A stretch of DNA of 64,000 nucleotides, from the NCBI GenBank assembly GCA_963920525.1, contig OY986439.1:35567819-35631818 (forward strand). Direction: 5' to 3'. The first letter of the stretch is position 1; each line of letters begins with the position of its first letter. Of this stretch, positions 12,331 to 24,029 are shown piece after piece. A model generated the notes under the pieces. That model searched no databases. It was not told the origin of the DNA and was given only the letters and a program-made list of their open reading frames with translations. Position numbers and translations under genes: made by a program. The stretch comes from Dichetophora obliterata (lineage: Eukaryota > Arthropoda > Insecta > Diptera > Sciomyzidae).

Positions 12331-12903
12331 CTCTGAACCAACCTGTATTTCTAAGTAACGTATCATGTGTCCTAATTTAATTGTTTTATAAAACTATTTT
12401 CCATTTAAACACTGCCTTTATCAAAAACATCGTAAAATGTTGAACATAATTGAAATTTAACAAGCATTGTTTATTTATTAGGCCGTTAATGCCAACAGGT
12501 TGTTAAGCATGCGGTTCATTTAATTCATATGCAAATTTTTTGATAATAATTTCGATAGTATTGAAGTATTTTGTTTTTTTTTTTTATAATGCTGTGATTT
12601 AATGTAGTTATTTGAGCATATATTTCTAATACAGAAAACATGCATGAGGGATCAAATAACTGCAAAATGTTGAGTTTTTAATTTCAGCATAATTATCACG
12701 TACGCACGCATACATAGTCTGTGTTTTAGAAATTCTGGCATTTATGTGTTAAAGTTAACTAAGCTGGGATGTAAAAGGCTTTCATATGGATTTATATAAA
12801 ATAATTGAATTGAAAGTGTTTTGTTTATTAAATGTAGTGTTGGCTGTAATAAAAATGGTGAGAATATAATGTATTTGCGATTTAATATTTATTATTATTT
12901 AAT
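12331..12903. other. No gene seen
   Basis: AT-rich sequence with poly(T) runs near 12570. Nothing recognisable. Confidence 0.4.
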
Positions 12904-15128
12904 GACTAGCTGATATACCCGGTGTTACTCGAGAGTCACTTATATAAACATTTTAACATACACTTCTCGATTAAATGTTTTTTAAAATCGGGAATATTGA
13001 ACAACATGTTAAATTTTATTTGAATTTTATTTTATTTAATTTTATTTATCTACCGTTAGAAAGGTAATTGAACGAACGTTAATCCAAAAAAGTTTTGGAA
13101 AATTTTTGTTGTTGGTGGTTCCATCTCTTGCGGTGAGCTAATTGAATTCAAAGGGGTACGAAAAACATATTTTAAAAATTAAAAAGAATTTTTATATTTA
13201 TTGTACTTAATCTTAAAGCAAGCACAATTACCTTTTCAACAAAATAAAAATTATGGTGGCGTCCTTGAGATATGGACATTTTAACGTCTAAACAAAGATT
13301 AATATTAAAAAACATATTGAACTTTTTAACAAAAAAAATTTTAAAGAAATATATTAAAAACAGCGGAGTTAGTGGCATTAAAAGTAAAAACTTTGATTTT
13401 CATATAATTTTTTTCTCATTATGTATTAGCTATCAATGTTTTATGAAAATTCGTTGTGCTAAAAATGATTGTACCTACTAAAATGTCTATTAGCTGCGTT
13501 TTTCATTAGAGATCAGGATCATATAATCGCATTTGCAAGCAAAGCAAAAACAAAAAAAAGTCCAGCAAGTGAACTAGACATTTAAATTGATCCAATTCTA
13601 TGTTTTTAAGTGTTAATGACGCTAGATGACGCTGCGACTGAAAAAACTGGCAGTACTGCATTATTTTACTTTTTAAAAGTTTGGTAGCAATAGCATTATC
13701 GCAAAATATTTCGCAAAACTTATCTGCTGGCTGTATAAGAACATCAGATATTCTTCTGTAAGCAGAAAACAGCGCCACCTGTCTGTAATCCCAAACGTGT
13801 GGGGTTAAGTTTGAAGAAACTCTTCAAAAAACAGTATTCAGCTTTTCACCGCATGGTGTAAGTATAGTCTGTACCCACACATCTTACAAATGTGGCGCCA
13901 TCTATTTGTGAATTTAACGCACAGATCAAAACTAATGAAATAATTGTGCCGACCAGATGCGCATATGTTTTATTATATCGCCATATAGCTAAAACTGATT
14001 ACATGAAAATATTAACTTTAACAGCATTCTTATTCACAGTCATTTTTTCGATAAAATTGTGATATATATACAACATTTAAAGTACCATTGATAAAGAACT
14101 AAGTGACAACGGTGACACAATAGTGAGAAAAAATAGAGCCAACACAGCAAAACAAATTTAACAGGAGGGGGGTGGGGAGGCAAAAAATAAGTAGATCCAC
14201 TATAAAGAAGATTTTATATAATCCAAAATAACCGTAATTACTTCAGACACACAACTGCATTCTTAGAGATAAATGGGGACGTTTAAACTGTATAGATAAT
14301 TCTAACACAAAACAAAGTTTTCTTAATAGTCTGGTATGAAAAAATAGATTTTTAGCCATAACTTTTGATTGGAAAAGAGATATTGGGGTAATTTTTTCAC
14401 ATAAATTATTTTTAAGACTTGACTTTGGTACCCTTGTTGTTTTGATGACAAACACAGTAAAATAATTTTTGCGCTTAGCTGGAAAAATTTTTGCAAATAA
14501 ATGCTATGTCATATGAAAAGTAGTCAGATTTGCTGTTTTTAATTGATTTCATTATTACAACAACAACAATTTTTGAGTCATTTTTTGAGTAAAAAGTTAA
14601 TATTTTGGACCTTTTTTGGCATACTCATAAAACATATATATACACTGACTTAACGGTACAGTTCAACCTATTTTTGTGAAGCGATTTTATTGAACTTTTG
14701 AACAAAAAAAATTTGAATGAAATATATGAATGGACAGCGAAGATATTTGCATCGAAAGAGCAAACTTTGATTTTCATGTCGTTTTTTTCTCATTCTTAGG
14801 TAACGATGTTTTATGAAAAAGTCGTTGTACTGAAAATTTCTCCAGTTTTGAAGATATATGAGTGTTTCTGATGTCAAAATAACAAAAAAAATTTAAAATT
14901 AAATATACAAAAATCTCCGATAATAAAAAGTTTTATAATAACAAAATTACCGTTAGTTGAAAAATTTCAGAGGGGGCGTGGCAAAAACTAAGTATGTAAC
15001 ATTTTAAGTTGGGATAAGCTTAATATGTGTACCTAGTTTGAGCAAAATCCGTTGAGCCGTTTAGATTTGTATAAAGGCCAAACAAACAAACAAACAAACA
15101 GAAAATGAGTTTTATTGCTATAGATTCT
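12904..15128. repeat. Unclassified dipteran interspersed repeat with internal duplication
   Basis: It begins with ACTAGCTGATATACCCGG, a start seen on many insect repeats, and ends with a CAAA microsatellite (AAACAAACAAACAAAC at about 15081-15100) followed by TTTTATTGCTATAGAT. Inside, two stretches at 13290-13470 and 14680-14860 are clearly related to each other (TTGATTTTCAT, then TTTTTTCTCATT and ATGTTTTATGAAAA). The 'gggcgtggc' word at about 14975 is also found in the Transib-like element at 55737-57162. No protein-coding frame is convincing. Confidence 0.5.
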
Positions 15129-15444
15129 TGGTGAGGTACAAGAAATTGTCATTTTGAGGACTTAAATTAGACAACTTTTATATTTTATGGTCAGAAAAAA
15201 ATTATCCTCATACCATAACCAGAAATTAAATAAGTTAGGAGCAACTATTTTAATGCAAGCAGTAAAACACCAACAAGAACTGCGAGCAACTAAATGGAGG
15301 TAATTTTAAATTTCTTTTAAAATTTTAATAATTTGTATAATGTTTGCAGAACCTAACGATACATAAGGTTTCAGTTTTATAAAGAACTAAAATTAGATGT
15401 TTACAAAAAAGTAAAAGTAATATGCATTAAGAATGTAAGTGACA

Positions 15445-16995
15445 TACAAAAGGTCGTTTCGAAAAATTTAGATCGTATTCTAAGAGGTCTCAAAAGTTGC
15501 AGAGGGTGGTCAAGATCTCTCAAAAAAAATTTTAGGAAAAAGTTAAGGATGTCTTCCTCTCCCGCAAGGACAAAGTTGTTTTTTAAGAAAAACAATAAAA
15601 AATCAAGATCTCAAAATGCTTTGATTCTTGTAGGAAAAACTACATATAAATAAAGACTTTAACTAACAATATCCTGACAAAAATTATGCCATTCTCGATT
15701 TTTACCCACACGGTCCTGTGTGAAGGATATTCGAATCTAAATGTACACTCGAGGTAGCACAGAACTTTTGATTGCTATCTGATTGCCTAAATTTTGGCGA
15801 TTTTGATTATAGTGTTGACGTTTTCCTTAAATTTGGCGAATTTATAGTTTGCATATTTTTTGCATATGCATTTTCTTGTTTTTGAGAAATGTCTACCAGA
15901 ATGCAATTTTTTAACTTTTTCAAAAAAATTAATATTAGGTTTTATATCTCGGGCACCAGAAGTGCTACGGAAGATAATTTTCTTAATTTAGATTTTTCAA
16001 ATATTTCTGAACAACACCCTCTCCAATAGTATCATTTAACAACACCAGGTTAAGACCACATTTTTTTTTTTTCTATTTCGATTTTTAAAAAAATTTTCCT
16101 TTATAAATTTTATTATTTCGTTAAAACACCTCAACTCAGCATTCACAAAAATGTTATACTAAAATTTTGAGTTTCTGAGCTTGCCAGTCGATGTATCTTA
16201 ATTGACTTAACAATTGGTGTTTAGAAGTGTTTTAGTGAAATAATAACCATAAAGGAGATATGAACAAAATTGTTACATTTTATGCTTGAAGCAATTTTTT
16301 TTAAATATCAAAATAGGAAAAAAAGAATCGTTGCCTTTTCCTACTGTTTTAAAGTAGATATTTTTAGACAGATATTCAAGACAAAATTATTTTCGATATC
16401 ACTTCTGGTGCCCGAGATATAACGCCTTATATTCGCCTTATATTTAAAAAAGTTAAAAAATTGCATTCAAGTATACATTTCTCCAAAACAGGAAAATGCT
16501 TATGCGAAAAGCATGCAAATTATTAATTCGCTAAATTTAAGGAAAACGTCAACACTACAATCAAAATCGCCAAAGTTTAGGTAATCAGATAGCAATCAAA
16601 AGTTCAATGCTACCTCGAGTGTACATTTAGGTTCGAATATCCTTCGCACAGGATACTGTGGGTAAAATATAAGAGTGGAATCGTGTTTTCCAAAATATTG
16701 CTAGTAAAAACCTATATTCACTTTTAAACTATAAGAAAAAGTAAGAAAAACTATATATGTCTTAAAGACATAATGTCGTAAAGACATATATAGTTTTTCT
16801 TACAAAAGTTGAAGTATTTTGAGATCGTGATTTTTTACTGTTTTTCTCAAAAAACATCTTTGTCCTTGCGAGAGGGGAAGAGATACTTATTTTTTTAAAA
16901 TTTTTTGAGAGATATTGACCACCATATGCAACTTTTGAGACCTCTTAGAATGTGAAATTTGAAAGAATTGTAATTCGATCGCCCTAGCGTACAGT
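15445..16995. mobile_element. Large foldback element with ~550 bp arms
   Basis: Sequence from 15445 to about 15990 is repeated in reverse complement from about 16385 to 16985. Examples are CTAAGAGGTCTCAAAAGTTG against CAACTTTTGAGACCTCTTAG, and TACACTCGAGGTAGCA against its complement. The right end reads inward as AGGGCGATCGAATTACAATT. A solitary copy of that end is at 41897-42110. The left terminus is eroded. The ~390 bp centre is AT-rich and non-coding. The superfamily is unknown; no transposase is visible. Confidence 0.75.
16742..16803. repeat. 62 bp near-perfect hairpin inside the foldback
   Basis: GTAAGAAAAACTATATATGT is followed, after a short spacer containing CTTAAAGACATAATG, by ACATATATAGTTTTTCTTAC. 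The stem is about 27 bp. It marks a local secondary inversion at what was one arm; the other arm lacks it. Confidence 0.7.
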
Positions 16996-17101
16996 ATATT
17001 TCCAAGCGGCCATTTTTAGAGTGCTCCACAAAAGAAGTTCTTAGGTGGTATGGGTTGACATTTAGAGTTAGGGTTGTAACAAAGAGTAGTAGCATAGATA
17101 T

Positions 17102-17536
17102 TTAGTAATAATGATTCAGTGTTGTAGGGATAAGTAGTCTCAGCAGGGATGGCACTGGTAGAGTGGCTGTTACAGTTGCTTTATAACTTTTGTTCCTCTC
17201 AGCATATCGATTTAGACCACATGTGTAATTTACGCATGCATAGCAACTGGTTTCATCATGATCACCTGGGAGATTAATCCAGTTTACCGGCTTACAATAC
17301 TTCATACTATGTTTGCCTCCACTCAACCATGCCATGAGATTGTTATAACATTGGCGACACACTGTTTTAGGTGTGTAATTTTCACCGGTCAAGTCTACTT
17401 CGTCGAAAAACAACTTATATGCTTTCTTGAATTGACTAGTTAAAAGATTCTTTTCCTTTTGCAATGTTGTAGAACATTTTTATCTGATTTGATGACCGCA
17501 AACGTAGCAAAATAAATCAATATTTTCACACTGCAT
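17102..17536 (-). pseudogene. N-terminal fragment of an arthropod repeat-associated cysteine-rich protein
   Basis: I place the start at the ATG at 17536-17534 (AATTTCAATATGCAG). The frame gives FCYVCGHQIR, an in-frame TAA at 17482-17480, then FKKAYKLFF, CRQCYNNLMAW, WLSGGKHSMKYCKPVNW and CYACVNYTCG, ending LPVPSLLRLL. The pattern of CxxC at the N-terminus, CxxC, then 'W.nGk..sM.f..P..W' and CYxC matches a large family of uncharacterised proteins multiplied in aphid, tick and other arthropod genomes. Those are normally several hundred residues longer and end in a 'GERFHQD' domain, a piece of which lies at 21689-22065. This copy is truncated at its C-terminus. A TATA-type promoter lies upstream. 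The function is unknown; the cysteines suggest zinc binding. Confidence 0.75.
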
Positions 17537-17675
17537 ATTGAAATTGTCAGTTGCCAATGTTGTGTGCGAATTATGCTGTAGCACTTTCACTTTTTTTACT
17601 TTAACTTTATAACTTTCACCGCTGAGCTCTCGTTGACGTCGCGCTGTGTAATGCCTCGATGTGAGCGTCGTGTCG

Positions 17676-17683
17676 CTTTTATA
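17676..17683 (-). promoter_or_regulatory. TATA box upstream of the cysteine-rich gene fragment
   Basis: On the minus strand the sequence reads ACAATATAAAAGCGACACG. The TATAAAAG box lies about 140 bp upstream of the ATG at 17536. A start site about 25-30 bp downstream would fall near ATCGAGGCATTACACAG, giving a ~115 nt leader. The interval is GC-richer than its surroundings (17620-17790), as expected of a retained promoter region. No experimental support. Confidence 0.5.
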
Positions 17684-17799
17684 TTGTGTGCTGCATCCCT
17701 TGTTGCGTGTTCGTAGCTTACTGCATTGCCTGTGCTGCTGCGGTCGGTGCGTGATCGCGTGATACCTAAGCGCTACCTAAACGGTGTTAACTCTTGGAC

Positions 17800-18265
17800 A
17801 AACACATAGTTCTGGCCAGGCATATTTAATTTTTGAGCGTTAATTAAACATACAATACATTAAACATGACAAGAACTACAATGTGTGTGTGTTTCATCTT
17901 TATGACAAGAGCTAAAATGTTTTTCCAGGTATTTTTTTATATTTTGGGTTGTTTTTATGTGAATTCAATGCAGATGTTTGCTTCCAGGTAGTTGTTTGAC
18001 AGTTTGGGCACGGGAACTCACCCACCAGCTTGAGAATTTTTATTAGAATGCACTTACTATCAGTGAAGGTACAGTGCACTCACACACTCGGCCTCCTGAC
18101 TGACAATTATTTACGTTCAAATTTTTGAAATCAACTTTTTTTTTAAGAAATCGCTTATTTTCTTACACTTCAAATGTTTTTCTTTACTAGGGCTGTTTTT
18201 TTTAGAAAAACAGATTTTCATTAAAAAAGTGAGGTTAAAAAATCTTTTTTTTAAATTTGCCCCAA
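17800..18265. other. No gene seen
   Basis: AT-rich sequence with a slightly GC-richer patch at 18000-18110 (GGGCACGGGAACTCACCCACC). It may be further 5' flank of the minus-strand gene fragment. Confidence 0.35.
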
Positions 18266-18269
18266 TGAG

Positions 18270-19870
18270 TTAATAAAAATTAACATATTTATATACAGAT
18301 TTATAGCGTTTTCAAAGGTCTTCTCAACGATACCCATCTCATCCAGATCGGATAAGAAATGGGTGAGATATAAGTGATTATATACTCAAGCTATAAAGGC
18401 CTATATCTCAAGAAGTTGGATCGGCCTCCTTAAAAAAACTTTGGGGTTTTAATCAGCTCTGTAAGCCCTACCAGGCCAAAGAAAATTGGCGCATTTTTCA
18501 TAAAGTACATTTGTTCGTAAAAGCGGAAAATAAAAAAAAAACGCTTTTTGGGCCATTTTTCGCTCAGTTTTTAAAGTTTTTTGCGATTTTGACCTTGAAA
18601 ATGAAATTTTTTGATTTTATTTGTTCACAATTTTCGTTCTTTATGACAAGAGCAACAACTTTGCCTCAGAGAGTAAATCAAAATTCCTAACGGTTTGCAA
18701 GATATGAGCTTGAGAAAATGATCATTATCTTGCAAAAATGACAGCGAGGCCCCACATCTTTGGGGGCCCATAAAAAAAACCTGGAGGACTTTGAGCAAAA
18801 CTGGGAGACAGGGGTCTTTTTTTTCTTTTATCACGTAGTGGTGTCCGTATATGGTCATTTTTTTCGTGTTGCACTGTGTTAGTGGCGTCAATACACCTTC
18901 CATGATCACTTCATTGATGAGTACCTCTGTAAGGCCTACCTTTTGAAGGTTCTGATTCTTGTCATATTATTTTAATTGAAAAAATTTACAAAAAAAAATT
19001 CCAAAAAAATTTAAAATATGTACACAGAGCTGTTTGTATAAAAACGTTGATTTTAAAAAAACAACAAAAAAAATTTTTTTCTGAGTTGGGTCTCGATCCC
19101 GGGCTCCAGAAAGCTTACTTTCATTTGTATTGATGCAAAATAAGCTATTGCCCAGTGGGCAATTGCAGTAGTTCCAAGGCCTTCTACCAGGCTTGCGTTA
19201 GGTTTTTAAAACCTTCCACACTCCTTGCAAACACTCCTTGAAATGGGAACCTGCCAGAAGCGTTCTTTCGGACCTGCCAGAAGGAAAAGCAATATAAATA
19301 TCATTTTCAAATAAAAAACGACCAACAATTTCGGGTTTGAACCATGGTCCTCTCATGTGGCGGTCTGACATCTTACCCACTCGTCTATTGTGGTTATTAA
19401 GAATCAATTGCTTATTTTGCATCAAAACAAATGAAAGTAAGCTTCCGGGCGCCCGGGTTCGAGACACTACTCGGACAAAAAAAAATTTTTTGTTGTTTTT
19501 TTAAATCTACATTTTTTTACAAACTGTTCTGTGTATTTAAAATTTTTTTTTTATAAATTTTCTTCTTTTAAAAATTTACGAAAAGACTTTGAGTTTTCCA
19601 TATATATATTTTCATATAATATAATATGTAATGTGTTAGTTTCCGGGTTCGAGACCCAACTCGGGCAAAAAAATTTTGTTTTTGGTTTTTTGTGTATTTA
19701 AAATTTTTTTTTCGAATTTTTTTTTTTTTTTGTAAATTTTTTCACATAAAATAATATGGAAAGAATCAGAACCTCCAAAAGATAGGCCTTAAAGAAGTAC
19801 AATGCAGTGATCATGGAAGGTGTATTGACGCCAATAATAGCAGTGGTAGCATGCCTTCTTTTGCGGAGCA
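18270..19870. repeat. Inverted-repeat complex containing a nested SINE
   Basis: Sequence at 18855-18965 (GGCGTCAATACACCTTCCAT, then GATTCTTGTCATATT) is repeated in reverse complement at 19740-19850, marking the arms of a foldback element. Inside, a second inverted pair (19085-19140 against 19410-19475) shares AAGCTTACTTTCATTTGT and B-box-like GGTTCGAGAC words; another GGTTCGAGACCC is at 19632. A minus-strand SINE is nested between that second pair. A 94-codon minus-strand frame at 18625-18909 lies mostly outside the arms and has no motif I recognise. Confidence 0.55.
19150..19393 (-). repeat. tRNA-derived SINE, second family, copy 1
   Basis: Read on the minus strand, it starts with AGACGAGTGGGTAAGATGTC, which resembles the D-arm and A-box of tRNA-Ser/Leu (GCCGAGTGG-type). 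About 30 bp on follows ACCATGGTTCAAACCC, a good B-box. The body ends with AGAAGGCCTTGGAACTACTG and CAATTGCCCACTGGG. A second copy lies on the plus strand at 19905-20208. Two dispersed copies with both pol III boxes support a SINE. Confidence 0.7.
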
Positions 19871-19904
19871 CTCGCTAAAATGCCCACTGGGTAATTCGTA
19901 ACAA

Positions 19905-20208
19905 CCAAGATAGACGAGTGGGTAAGATGTCCGACCGCCACATGAGGGGACCATGATTCAAATCTGAAATTGTCAGTAATTTTTCATTTCAAGTTGATAT
20001 TTATATTGCTTTTTCTTCTAACGTGACTTCTCGAAAGAGCTCTTCTGGCAGGTCTCTTTTGAGCAAGTAGAGCGGAAGGCCTGACAAATTTTCCCATTTC
20101 ATACAAGCAATAAAACGGTGTTTGCAAGGAGTGTGGAAGGCCTTTTAAAACCTAACGCAGGCCTGCTAGAAGGCCTTCGGACTGCTGTAATTGCCCACTG
20201 GATTTGTT
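19905..20208 (+). repeat. tRNA-derived SINE, second family, copy 2
   Basis: The head AGACGAGTGGGTAAGATGTC is identical over 20 bp to copy 1. The B-box has decayed to ATTCAAATC. The body carries a ~40 bp insertion relative to copy 1 (around 20060-20110) and ends CTGTAATTGCCCACTGG. The two copies are in inverted orientation about 0.5 kb apart. Confidence 0.7.
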
Positions 20209-20860
20209 TGTTGTCAACACAAAAAGATGATAAGAATATAAATGTGTTTGTGTAACTAGGGGATTGATCATCTTTGTCTAACTCCTAGGCAAACAATTCC
20301 ACAAAAATGCCCTGCATGTCCTGTGATGAGCCTCGGTTAGTATGTGCATGATTTGCAAGCGCATTGTCTCTCTTTTTCTTTCTTTGTCTCAAACACTTGC
20401 ATACAAATTCAATGTGTTTTTAGTATTGGAGTAGAATTACAAAAGTACGGTTCGGTTGTTAATTAGAATACTGCAAACGCACTTTGTAAACAAGTGGGTA
20501 AATGTGCGTATGTGTGTGTGTGTGTTATTGAAGGAGTGAGCATTGTACTCTTATAGTTGTTGGGAATGTGCGTGTAGCCATGCAAGGATGTCTTTTAAGC
20601 TTCAATGTGTTTGTTCTTTTGTTGCTTTTTGCTTTTTATGCACAAGGCCCATAGCCAAGAATTTCGATGGGGGAGAAACGCAAATTTATTAATAACAATA
20701 CGAGATTTGAGATAAGGATATAGGAGTGTTTTATGCAAAATGTATTACATTACACAGCTTTACAACGTAATCGGCTTTTAAAAAAAGCTTACGAATTCAT
20801 TAATTCTTCTAATATAAATTGCAGAGCTGTAAAAGAATGAAGAAAACAATCTGATTTTAT
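20209..20860. other. Probable single-copy DNA with GT microsatellite
   Basis: A (GT)n tract lies at 20508-20525. A word GGCCCATAGCCAAGAATTTC at 20644 resembles an insect repeat terminus. No coding frame. Confidence 0.4.
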
Positions 20861-22790
20861 TCACAAAAAAGTGAATAATTTCAATGAATGCAAAATTTTT
20901 ATAATAAATAAAATGAATAATCAAAATGAATAAATAACATGTTTAATTCACATTCATTTTTAAAAATTTTATTACACTGTGCATGAATCGGTCACTTTTT
21001 TTTTGCAAACAACTAGGGACTTATCATTTCAGCATAATTTAAAGACGCTGAGTTTAATGAATTTACCGTTTTTTAACTCTTCTGCCCGTTTTTGAGAAAT
21101 TGAAGGTTCAAAGTCAAGTACATGTTGATGCAGTTTTTGTTAAAAAAGTTTTTCTCGTTAGCTTTATCGACTTCATGTCAATTAGTGAAACATTAAGAAT
21201 TACCTGGAGAATAATTTCTTGAAATAGTTTAACCCTCGAAACCCAACTTTTATGGTCCAAATTGACCTCAGAATTCAAAAAAACCCTTTTTTCGTATAAA
21301 AGCTTTGTTCAAATAAAAACAAGTAAGCTTTTTGACGGAAAAATATTCCCCTGATATAGTGGCGCTAAATGAAATTACAAATTTAACCAAATTAGCTAAC
21401 CTTCTGTGTACCTAAAACGACCTGAAAGGTATTAAAACTAAGTTTTTCATACATATTTTTTTTTATTTTCTCAGATAGATTCATCTGTTTCTTCTGCTTC
21501 TTCATGTTAATTTCAACAAATGTCTCCTAAGACAGCATCTACTTTTTTACCACTGTACAACTGCTTGAGTCTTGCTGCCACCTGATGGAAACGTTCAGAA
21601 TTTTTCCTCCGTTGAGTAGTATGAAAATAAAGGAAAGTTGGCGTTTACATGATTTTAAATTTCATTCTCTAACATTTATTTTTTACAGGAATACGAAATG
21701 GACCCGATATTCGTCGTTTATTGAAGAATAAGCAATTTAAACTAGCTCTCAGCCATAATGAGTTGTTGACATGGGATTGTGTCAAAACGGTAATTATAAT
21801 TGTTCTAGGAATTCATCGATACGACGATTGGCGCTTACTCATTGACAGAATGCTTACCGCTTTCCATAATTTAAATACATGAATTTCATTGAAAATTAAT
21901 TTCCTGTATTGCCACGCTGAAAAATTAAGACAATCCACAGACGAATCTGACGAGCATGGCGAACGTTTCCATCAGGTGACGGCGGAACTTGAGTACTGGT
22001 ACAGTGGTAAAAAACTAGATGCTCTCTTAGGAGACATTTGTTGGAATTTATATGAAGAAGCATAAGAAACAGATGAATCTATCTGAGAAAATAATGAAAA
22101 ATATGTATGAAAAACTTCGTTTTAATATCTTTAAGGTCGTCTTAGGGACACAAAGCGATGGTTAATTTGGTTTAATTTGTAATTTCATTTAGCGCCACTA
22201 TATTAGTGGAATATTTGTACTTCAAAAAGCTTACTTGTTTTTGTTAACACAAAGCTTTTATACGAAAAAAAAGGTTTTCTTATTTCTGAGGTCAATTTGG
22301 ACCATAAGAGTTTGGTTTCGAGGGTTAAAGTGTTTTAAAAAATGATTCTCGAAGTAATTTTTAATGTTTCACTCATTGACACGAATTCGATTAAGTTAAT
22401 AAGAAAAACATTTTTCTAACAAAAACTGCATCAACATGTACTTGACCTTAAATCTTCACTTTCTCGAAAACGGGCCGAAGAATTAAAAAACGGTTAACAC
22501 CATTAAATTCAGCGTGGTCGAATTATGCTGAAACGATATGTCGCCAGCTTGTTTAAAATTTGGACATGCAAAGTGTAATCATTTAAAATATTCATATTCG
22601 TTCTTCAGAACAATGAATAATTTTTTTTATTAATTTGAATGATATCCACAAATAATGCTATTTACTAAGAATTTCACAATTTTCAATTATTCTTTCTTTA
22701 TTCAGTATTAATTTTTCATTCGTTATTAATTTTTTATTTATTATTCATTTGTTATTCATTATTGCTTGAAATTGAAAAACATTCGACAAA
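20860..22790. mobile_element. Foldback element with ~580 bp arms carrying a captured coding fragment
   Basis: The left arm 21040-21605 and right arm 21960-22540 are inverted copies (TACATGTTGATGCAGTTTTT against its complement; CCCAACTTTTATGGTCC against GGACCATAAGAGTTTGG). Outside the arms are TTATTCATT-type repeats like those at the left edge of the window. The arms themselves contain the C-terminal codons of the 'GERFHQ' protein, once per arm; the 350 bp spacer holds the preceding exon. An element whose inverted arms duplicate part of a gene fits a foldback formed from a larger autonomous transposon. Confidence 0.75.
21689..22065 (+). pseudogene. C-terminal exon of the 'GERFHQ' repeat-associated protein
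   Basis: A pyrimidine tract and AG (TTTTTTACAG, ending 21688) precede an open stretch reading GIRNGPDIRRLLKNKQFKLA and later LLTWDCVKTVI. After a frame slip near 21890 it reads SLKINFLYCHAEKL, then SDEHGERFHQVTAELE and GDICWNLYEEA, ending at TAA 22063-22065. This is the conserved end of the same arthropod family whose cysteine-rich N-terminus is at 17102-17536 ('GPDIRKL', 'MSLKIHFLHSHL', 'DEHGERFHQDI', 'YCW.L'). It is frameshifted and incomplete, so not functional. The function of the family is unknown to me. Confidence 0.75.
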
Positions 22791-24029
22791 TTTTAGACTT
22801 TTTACATATTTCTCAATTTTTTTTTTTTTTAGATTTTTAGATTAGCTGCGTTCCATGCGCTTCAAAATAATCCAGACTATTTCTTTTATATGCAAAGCAA
22901 AAACAAAAATAGTAATCCTAGAACAAATAGGATTATTTTTGTTATCCATATAAAATTGTGATATAGCCTTTAAATAATTTGAAACACAGGTGCCGCACCT
23001 GTATATTTTTTATGAGCTGTCGTTTCATTTTTTGAATTATTTGTTTGTTTGATACAATGACTTTTAGGTAGCTATGACAGCTACCTATGTTCTCACGAGT
23101 TGCGACCATCGAATGTTAAACAAAAGAAAACAGAACAAACCGCGTGTGTCACACACATTGGACGCATTCAGCGGAGCCAACAATTGCACTTAAATTATTT
23201 ATATAACTGCATAATATTAATAATTAAATTAAATAATTTACAATTTTTGTGACGTTTAGAGTAAAACATATTCAGAGAAATATATCGTTCACTAAGGTAT
23301 CGCTACCATAACAGTTCACAAGAGTTTTGAACGACACACGTTCTCATGACACCTAATAGTTATTGTATCATGATTGCTTATTTGAATTTAATTTTGACTG
23401 CAACGGTAGTGCCCTCTATGATTCGTTTTTTTTGCCGTTCCTTTTATTAAACCTAAAGCTATTATTTATTAAACCTAATTAAGTGCATAAAACTGGTTCC
23501 TTCTATCTATAAAACATAAAAATCGGATAAAAATTACTAGAGTTGTTATATTTTACTTTTCGAAAACATGAAATTTTTTCTTGTCATAAAATAAAATCTT
23601 AAAAATTCGAATTTAAAAAAAATTGCAATAAAATGTTTTTAAAATGTAAAACTTAACGAAAATACAAAAAAAAATATTATCTGACCACGTTTAATAACTT
23701 AATCGTTATGAAACTTTTTACTAGAAGTGTAACACTTTGTAAATTTCAACTTTGGATATGTTTCGACTTTGTTTTCGTGAGCCTCCAGAGTTGCCAGCAG
23801 TCTAATATTATAGATTTATATGTTAATATTTTCATTATTTTGTTTAATTTACTATCTCTACTCTACTTTTTTAATTTCATTTCTTTCAATCTTTCTTTAA
23901 CTTATTTCTTAAATTTCTGTATGATGTGTTTGATAAGTGTATTGTCGGTTTGTTATATTTTTCTTTCTATGTCACGTTTGAATAATAACTGTAGTGGTGT
24001 TAATAATAAAGTTCTTGTGGAAATTCTGT
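22791..24029. other. Non-coding stretch with three short hairpins; possible LINE 5' region
   Basis: Perfect or near-perfect hairpins occur at 22914-22938 (TAATCCTA and TAGGATTA), 22988-23002 (CAGGTGCCGCACCTG) and 23069-23091 (TAGGTAGCT and AGCTACCTA). A 107-codon frame at 23708-24031 is rich in F, L and I and runs up to the LINE; it is probably AT-rich leader rather than a real ORF1. Confidence 0.4.

Noticed and set aside
13506..13778. 90-codon minus-strand gene
   Set aside because: No motif, no promoter, and it lies inside an interspersed repeat.
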